From the NCBI RefSeq assembly GCF_014646215.1, contig NZ_BMNA01000002.1, positions 1 to 64,000 on the forward strand: DNA of 64,000 nucleotides. The letters run 5' to 3'. The notes below the pieces were generated by a model. The model was not told the DNA's origin and did not search any database. It worked only from the letters and a program-made list of their open reading frames with translations. Of the stretch, positions 55,955-64,000 are shown one piece after another (within the stretch, counting starts at the first letter, position 1; each line of letters begins with the position of its first letter). The position numbers and the translations under genes were made by a program. This DNA comes from Nakamurella endophytica. Lineage in GTDB: Bacteria > Actinomycetota > Actinomycetes > Mycobacteriales > Nakamurellaceae.

Positions 55955-57979
55955 TCAGCGCCGGACGTGCAGGATGTGCGCGGAGCGGTACTGCGGTTCC
56001 AGCATGACCATGTTCCGGCCGCCCCAGTGGTAGACCTCGCCGGACAGCTCGTCGACCACGTCGAAGCGGTCGTTCCAGTCCATCCCGAGCGCCGGCATGG
56101 TCAGGTCCGTCTCGCCCCAGTGCTGACCCTCGGAGCGCAGGCACACCACGACGATCACGGTGTCGCCCGTACGGTCGTCGTGGCGCGAGTAGCAGAGCAG
56201 GTCGTCGTTGCCGATGCCGTGGAACCACAGTCCCTGCAGCTGCTGGAGCGCGGGGTGCTCGCGACGGATCTGGTTCAGCCGGGTGATCAGGGGTTCGAGC
56301 GAGTCCCCGCGCTCCAGCGCGCCCTGGTAGTCGCGCGGGCGCAGCTGGTACTTCTCCGAGTGCAGGTACTCCTCGCTGCCCGGCCGCACGGCCTCGTGCT
56401 CGAACAGCTCGTAGCCCGAGTACACGCCCCACGTCGGGACCATGGTGGCCGCCAGGACCGCGCGGATCGCGAACATCGCACGGCCGCCGTACTGGAGCGA
56501 CGCGTGCAGGATGTCCGGCGTGTTGACGAAGAAGTTCGGCCGCATGTAGTGCGCCGCCTCGACCAGCTCGACGCCGTAGTCGACGAGCTCCTGCTTGGCG
56601 GTCCGCCAGGTGAAGTAGGTGTACGACTGCGTGAACCCGACCTTGGCCAGTTCGTGCATCATCGCCGGCTTGGTGAAGGCCTCGGCCAGGAAGACGATCT
56701 CCGGGCGCGCCGCGTGCACCTGCGCGATCAGCCACTCCCAGAAGTTGATCGGCTTGGTGTGCGGGTTGTCGACGCGGAACACGGTGACGCCGTGCGAGAT
56801 CCAGTGGTTCACCACCCGCAGCACCTCGGCGTACAGCCCGACCGGGTCGTTGTCGAAGTTGAGCGGGTAGATGTCCTGGTACTTCTTCGGCGGGTTCTCC
56901 GCGTACGCGATCGACCCATCCGGCCGGGTGGTGAACCACTCCGGGTGCTCGGCCACCCACGGGTGGTCCGGCGCGCACTGCAGGGCCAGGTCCAGCGCCA
57001 CGGTCAGCCCCAGCCGCTCGGCCTCGGCGACGAAGGCGTCGAAGTCCTCGAGCGTGCCCAGCTCCGGGTGGACCGCGTCGTGGCCACCCTCCTCGGCGCC
57101 GATGGCCCACGGCGAGCCGACGTCCCGCGGGTCGGGATGGACGGTGCCCCCGGGTTCGGCGGGGTTGTTGCGTCCCTTGCGGTTCACCCGGCCGATCGGG
57201 TGGATCGGCGGGAGGTAGACGACGTCGAACCCCATGGCGGCCACCCGCGGCAGCTCCCGCTGCGCGTCCGCGAAGGTGCCGTGCCGGAGCGGCAGGCCCT
57301 CTGCGTCCACCTCCGCGCCCGCCGACCGGGGGAAGAACTCGTACCAGGAACCGAACTCGGCCAGCGGCCGGTCGACCCAGACCTGGTAGGCGGGCGAGCG
57401 GGTGATGAGCTCGCGGATCGGGTCGGCCACGAGCACTGGCCACAGGCTGCCCGACAGGGCCGGGCCGATCCGCTCGGCGACCGGCAGGTCGGCGTCGCGC
57501 AGCGCGGCCACCGCGGCGCGGATGGATCCGGCGTGCTGCTGTCCGGGCCGGCGGGCGATCCGCTCCAGCAGCCGGGCGCCGGTCTCCAGGTCGTTGGCCA
57601 TCTCCTCGCCGGACTGGTGGGCCGCCGCCTTGGCCACCACGGCGTGCCGCCAGGTGCCGAGAGGGTCGCTCCAGGCCTCGACGACCAGGCTCCACATGCC
57701 CTGCCGGTCGGGCGTGACCTGGGCGGTGAAGCGGTCGGTCCCGGGGATGCCCGGCACCATGCGCAGCAGCGGGCCGGTGTCCCGCGGGGCCGCGCGCCGC
57801 TTGCCGTCCGCCGCCGGCTCGGCCGGCGGGCGCCACACCACGTTGGCCGCCACGGCGTCGTGCCCCTCGCGGAACACCGTCGCGCCGACCTCGATCACGG
57901 CGCCCACCACGGAGCGGGCCGGATAGCGTCCGCCCTCGACGCTCGGGGTCACGTTCGTCAGTCCTATGCGTCCCGCCAC
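55955..57979 (-). CDS. glgE: Alpha-1,4-glucan:maltose-1-phosphate maltosyltransferase GlgE
   Basis: GH13_3 enzyme that extends alpha-glucans from maltose-1-phosphate. It has 674 residues, the family norm. The N-terminal domain begins VAGRIGLTNVTPSVEGGRYP and includes FREGHDAVAANVVWRPP. The catalytic nucleophile is Asp in FRVDNPHTKP (about 404) and the acid is Glu in FLAEAFTKP 29 residues later, the same spacing as in Streptomyces GlgE. Start GTG 57979 is chosen because TAGGTT lies exactly 7 nt upstream. The longer frame to 58246 adds Arg/Pro-rich sequence unlike GlgE. First gene of the operon, divergent from glgP. Confidence 0.95.
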   Translation of the reverse strand: MAGRIGLTNVTPSVEGGRYPARSVVGAVIEVGATVFREGHDAVAANVVWRPPAEPAADGKRRAAPRDTGPLLRMVPGIPGTDRFTAQVTPDRQGMWSLVVEAWSDPLGTWRHAVVAKAAAHQSGEEMANDLETGARLLERIARRPGQQHAGSIRAAVAALRDADLPVAERIGPALSGSLWPVLVADPIRELITRSPAYQVWVDRPLAEFGSWYEFFPRSAGAEVDAEGLPLRHGTFADAQRELPRVAAMGFDVVYLPPIHPIGRVNRKGRNNPAEPGGTVHPDPRDVGSPWAIGAEEGGHDAVHPELGTLEDFDAFVAEAERLGLTVALDLALQCAPDHPWVAEHPEWFTTRPDGSIAYAENPPKKYQDIYPLNFDNDPVGLYAEVLRVVNHWISHGVTVFRVDNPHTKPINFWEWLIAQVHAARPEIVFLAEAFTKPAMMHELAKVGFTQSYTYFTWRTAKQELVDYGVELVEAAHYMRPNFFVNTPDILHASLQYGGRAMFAIRAVLAATMVPTWGVYSGYELFEHEAVRPGSEEYLHSEKYQLRPRDYQGALERGDSLEPLITRLNQIRREHPALQQLQGLWFHGIGNDDLLCYSRHDDRTGDTVIVVVCLRSEGQHWGETDLTMPALGMDWNDRFDVVDELSGEVYHWGGRNMVMLEPQYRSAHILHVRR

Positions 57980-57986
57980 CCGGACG

Positions 57987-57992
57987 AACCTA
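57987..57992 (-). promoter_or_regulatory. Predicted -10 element of glgE (leaderless)
   Basis: TAGGTT on the minus strand, 7 nt before GTG 57979. It overlaps the codons of a longer frame and therefore decides between two starts. The alternative GTG 58000 would lie upstream of it. Confidence 0.55.
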
Positions 57993-58222
57993 CCGGGCAC
58001 CCATGGGCCACGCAGCGGCGGCCCGCGGTCCCCGGAGCGTCCCGGGACCGTCACCGTGAGGTCCAGCTGGACGGTTCGCGACGGTGGCGGCCGGCCGGGC
58101 ATCCGGGTGGTGCGACACGCGGTCGGCCTCACGATCTGAATCGATCCTGCCTGCGGTGGGGCACGGCAGGTCCGGTGTCGGCGGTTTGTCGGAGGAACGC
58201 CGTCCGGGAGGGCTCCACCGGC

Positions 58223-58228
58223 TAGATT
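58223..58228 (+). promoter_or_regulatory. Predicted -10 element of glgP (leaderless)
   Basis: TAGATT followed by 8 nt and GTG 58237, with no ribosome-binding site. The 230-nt divergent region to the glgE promoter contains no gene. No -35 with good spacing was clear for either direction. Confidence 0.55.
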
Positions 58229-58236
58229 GGTCGTCC

Positions 58237-60825
58237 GTGAAGGCACTCCGACGGTTCACCGTCCGACCTCAGCTGCCAGGGCCGCTCGAACCGCTCGGCG
58301 CGTTGATCCGCAACCTGCGGTGGTCCTGGCACCCGGCGAGCCAGGACCTGTTCGCGGACATCGACCGCGACCTGTGGGAGCGCTTCGAGGGTGACCCGCT
58401 CAAGCTCCTCGGCGCGGTCTCCGTGGCCCGGCTGCAGCAGCTGGCCACCGACCGGCCCTTCCTGGACCGCATGCACGCCCTGGCGGCCGACCTTGACGCC
58501 TACCTGACCGAGCCGCGCTGGTACCAGGGGCAGCTCGCCGAGGCGGAGGCCAAGGCGGACGGGACGGTGCTGCCGCAGTCGATCGCCTACTTCTCCATGG
58601 AGTTCGGCGTGTCCGAGGTGCTGCCGAACTACTCCGGCGGCCTGGGCATCCTGGCCGGCGACCATCTCAAGTCCGCGTCGGACCTCGGGGTGCCGATCAT
58701 CGGCGTCGGCCTGCTCTACCGCTTCGGCTACTTCTGGCAGTCGCTGTCCGCCGACGGCTGGCAGCAGGAGCACTACCTGGCGCACGACCCGCAGGGCCTG
58801 CCGATCGACCGGCTCACCGGGCCGGACGGCGAGCAGGCCGTGATCTCGCTGCCGATGCCGGGCGGCCGCCGGCTGTCCGCACGCATCTGGCAGGCCAGGG
58901 TCGGCCGGGTGCCGCTGCTGCTGCTCGACGCCGACATCGAGGCCAACGACGACGAGCTGCGGTCGACCACCGACCGGCTGTACGGCGGCGACCAGGACCA
59001 CCGGATCAAGCAGGAGCTGCTGCTGGGGGTGGGCGGCGTCCGCGCGGTCAACGCCTACTGCGACATCACCGGGCACCCGCGGCCCGAGGTGTTCCACATG
59101 AACGAGGGACACGCCGGCTTCCTGGGTCTGGAGCGCATTGCCTCGCTGATCGCCGACCAGGCGGTCACCCCGACCGAGGCGGTCACCGCCGTCCGGGCCG
59201 GCACCGTCTTCACCACGCACACGCCGGTCCCGGCCGGGATCGACCGGTTCCCGATCGACCTCGTCCGCCACTACCTGGACGGCGACGAGACCGGGATGAG
59301 CCGGTTGGCGCCCGGTCTGCGCGTCGACGAGATCCTCGCGTTCGGCGCGGAGGACGATCCGGCCCGGTTCAACATGGCGCACATGGGCCTGCGGCTGGCC
59401 CAGCGCGCCAACGGCGTCGCCAAGCTGCACGGCGTGGTGTCGCGGCAGATGTTCGCCGGCCTGTACCCGGGTTTCGACGCCGAGGAGGTGCCGATCGGGT
59501 CGGTGACCAACGGCGTGCACCTGCCGACCTGGGCGGCGCGCGAGATGTACAGCGTGGCCGGGGACATGGCCGGCTGGCGGGACCTGGCGTCGGCCGAGGA
59601 CTGGCCGGACGGTGACCGGGTGAGCAACCAGCGGCTGTGGGAGCTGCGCCAGACGCTGCGTCGCCGGCTGGTCGTCATGGCGCGCAAGGCCGTCCGCGAC
59701 TCCTGGCTGCTGCGCGGCAGTTCCGCCCCCGAGCTGGCCTGGACCGAGTCGATCCTCGACCCGGACGTCCTGACCGTCGGCTTCGCGCGCCGGGTCTCGA
59801 CGTACAAGCGGCTCACCCTGATGCTGCGTGACCCGGCCCGGCTCAAGCGCATCCTGCTGCACCCGGAGCGCCCGGTGCAGATCGTCATCGCCGGGAAGGC
59901 CCACCCGGCCGACGAGTACGGCAAGCGCTTCATGCAGGAGATGGTGCGGTTCGCCGACGACAACGAGATCCGGCACCGCATCGCCTACCTGCCGGACTAC
60001 GACATGGGCATGGCGGCGATCCTCTGTGCCGGCGCGGACGTCTGGCTCAACAACCCGATCCGGCCGCAGGAGGCCTCGGGCACCTCCGGGATGAAGGCCG
60101 CGCTGAACGGCGCGCTGAACCTGTCGATCTCCGACGGTTGGTGGGACGAGCTGTTCGACGGCCACGACGGCTGGTCGATCCCCAGCGCCGACGGCATCAC
60201 CGACGAGCACCGCCGGGACGACCTCGAGGCGACGGCGCTGTACAACCTGCTCGAGAACCGCGTGGCGCCGCTGTTCTACCAGCGGGGCCAGGACGACCGG
60301 CCCGACGGCTGGGTCGACACCGTCCGGCACACGCTGTCCTACCTGGGGCCCCGGGTGCAGGCCACCCGGATGGTCCGCGACTACGTCACGCAGTACTACG
60401 CACCGGCCGCCACCTTCCATCGGGCCATCGGCACGGACCTGCAGGTCGCGAAGGAGCTCGCGGCGTGGAAGGACACCGTCCGGGACGCGTGGCCGCGGAT
60501 CCGGGTGGTCAGCGTCGACACCTCCGGCATCGGCTCCGAACCGTCGATGGGCAACGTGCTCTCGGTGCGCGCCTCGGTCGACCTGGGCGGGCTCGCGCCG
60601 GAGGACGTCGAGGTGCAGACCGTCACCGGCCGGGTGGACGACGGCGAGCAGCTGCACGAGGTCACCACGGTGCCGATGGAGTACGTGGGCAACGGGGACG
60701 GCTATCGCTACGAGGCGCAGCTGCCGCTGGAGCGCTCCGGTCCGGTCGGGTACACCGTGCGGGTGCTGCCGCGGCACCCGCTGCTGGCCTCGCCCGCCGA
60801 GCTCGGCCTGGTCACCACCGCCTGA
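58237..60825 (+). CDS. glgP: Alpha-glucan phosphorylase GlgP
   Basis: PLP-dependent phosphorylase releasing glucose-1-phosphate from alpha-glucan ends. It has 862 residues. N-terminal domain from LIRNLRWSWHPASQDLFADI, glucan site region YFSMEFGVSEVLPNYSGGLG, PLP-binding segment EASGTSGMKAALNGALNLSI followed by SDGWWDE, and VFHMNEGHAGF. The 'alpha-glucan family phosphorylase' subfamily, larger than plain glycogen phosphorylase, is usual in actinobacteria. Start GTG 58237 is fixed by TAGATT upstream. It is divergent from the GlgE operon and convergent with glgX, 17 nt apart. Confidence 0.94.
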   Translation: MKALRRFTVRPQLPGPLEPLGALIRNLRWSWHPASQDLFADIDRDLWERFEGDPLKLLGAVSVARLQQLATDRPFLDRMHALAADLDAYLTEPRWYQGQLAEAEAKADGTVLPQSIAYFSMEFGVSEVLPNYSGGLGILAGDHLKSASDLGVPIIGVGLLYRFGYFWQSLSADGWQQEHYLAHDPQGLPIDRLTGPDGEQAVISLPMPGGRRLSARIWQARVGRVPLLLLDADIEANDDELRSTTDRLYGGDQDHRIKQELLLGVGGVRAVNAYCDITGHPRPEVFHMNEGHAGFLGLERIASLIADQAVTPTEAVTAVRAGTVFTTHTPVPAGIDRFPIDLVRHYLDGDETGMSRLAPGLRVDEILAFGAEDDPARFNMAHMGLRLAQRANGVAKLHGVVSRQMFAGLYPGFDAEEVPIGSVTNGVHLPTWAAREMYSVAGDMAGWRDLASAEDWPDGDRVSNQRLWELRQTLRRRLVVMARKAVRDSWLLRGSSAPELAWTESILDPDVLTVGFARRVSTYKRLTLMLRDPARLKRILLHPERPVQIVIAGKAHPADEYGKRFMQEMVRFADDNEIRHRIAYLPDYDMGMAAILCAGADVWLNNPIRPQEASGTSGMKAALNGALNLSISDGWWDELFDGHDGWSIPSADGITDEHRRDDLEATALYNLLENRVAPLFYQRGQDDRPDGWVDTVRHTLSYLGPRVQATRMVRDYVTQYYAPAATFHRAIGTDLQVAKELAAWKDTVRDAWPRIRVVSVDTSGIGSEPSMGNVLSVRASVDLGGLAPEDVEVQTVTGRVDDGEQLHEVTTVPMEYVGNGDGYRYEAQLPLERSGPVGYTVRVLPRHPLLASPAELGLVTTA

Positions 60826-60842
60826 CGAGGTCCCGCCGCGGG

Positions 60843-63032
<2,190 letters not shown>

Positions 63033-63039
63033 GGCGGGG

Positions 63040-63045
63040 ATTCTC
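63040..63045 (-). promoter_or_regulatory. Possible -10 element of glgX (leaderless)
   Basis: GAGAAT on the minus strand followed by 7 nt and ATG 63032. The same hexamer precedes ftsY at the same distance. Confidence 0.45.
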
Positions 63046-63167
63046 CCGTGTCGCGATCATGCCCGGCCAGTCGGAGCGCCGCTCGACGCGCCGCCGGCCG
63101 GCCCGCCCGGCGGGTGTCGACCGGTCCGGCGACCGCCGCGCCCGTCGGGCGCCGCGGACCGGTAGGC

Positions 63168-63173
63168 CACAAT
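63168..63173 (+). promoter_or_regulatory. Predicted -10 element of the right-edge ABC gene (leaderless)
   Basis: CACAAT followed by 7 nt and GTG 63181. The hexamer overlaps an alternative ATG at 63172, just as at ftsY. Confidence 0.45.
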
Positions 63174-63180
63174 GACCCGC

Positions 63181-64000
<820 letters not shown>

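Overview
The window is a very GC-rich chromosomal segment from an actinobacterium. Evidence: the gene order ffh-rpsP-khpA-rimM-trmD-rplS-lepB-rnhB-DUF2469-yraN-comM-dprA, then xerC, rpsB-tsf-pyrH-frr-cdsA; a GlnR-type box at amtB; a complete GlgE maltosyltransferase locus; and many starts that sit 6-8 nt after a -10-like hexamer, as in leaderless transcripts. A non-streptomycete lineage such as Nakamurella or a relative is a guess from gene content and Ala/Pro-rich protein style. It is not a determination. No prophage, insertion sequence, CRISPR array, rRNA or tRNA gene was seen.

Layout. 1-6254: ftsY, then the nitrogen module amtB-glnK-glnD preceded by GlnR-like sites. 6288-14685: ffh, an amidohydrolase, and the rpsP-khpA-rimM-trmD, rplS and lepB-rnhB-DUF2469 translation/secretion block. 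15139-24674: a secreted amidase, yraN-comM-dprA, a secreted protein on the minus strand, xerC with an unusual insert, and a convergent M23 peptidase. 25299-29437: rpsB, tsf, pyrH, frr, cdsA. 29460-35095: a mucin-like membrane-anchored protein, an ABC exporter pair, and a long coiled-coil DivIVA-like protein. 35148-40722: an acyl-CoA rearrangement module (epimerase, thiolase, MeaB, MarR regulator, mutase large subunit). 41061-48239: a cysteine-poor thioredoxin/TPR protein, two small membrane proteins, a hemerythrin-domain protein and a 1247-residue BTAD/ATPase regulator. 48436-63032: a metallopeptidase and the alpha-glucan locus glgB-mak-treS-glgE, with glgP divergent and glgX convergent to it. 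The right edge holds a truncated ABC ATPase.

How the genes work together. FtsY and Ffh are the two GTPases of co-translational membrane targeting, and LepB cleaves the exported products. AmtB, GlnK and GlnD form the ammonium uptake and sensing unit. ComM, DprA and XerC handle incoming DNA and chromosome resolution. TreS converts trehalose to maltose, Mak phosphorylates it, GlgE polymerises maltose-1-phosphate and GlgB branches the product. GlgP and GlgX then degrade the glucan. The mutase carries isobutyryl-CoA-type specificity residues and lacks its B12 domain, so its partner subunit must lie elsewhere.

Most of the window is core genome. The most interesting signals are small: a consistent leaderless start pattern that re-decides several starts, low-complexity coding minisatellites (xerC, epimerase tail, mucin-like linker), a 27-bp tandem repeat before rpsB, triple direct repeats between a SARP-like regulator and a hemerythrin gene, and a metallopeptidase whose signal-peptide n-region lies upstream of any standard start codon.
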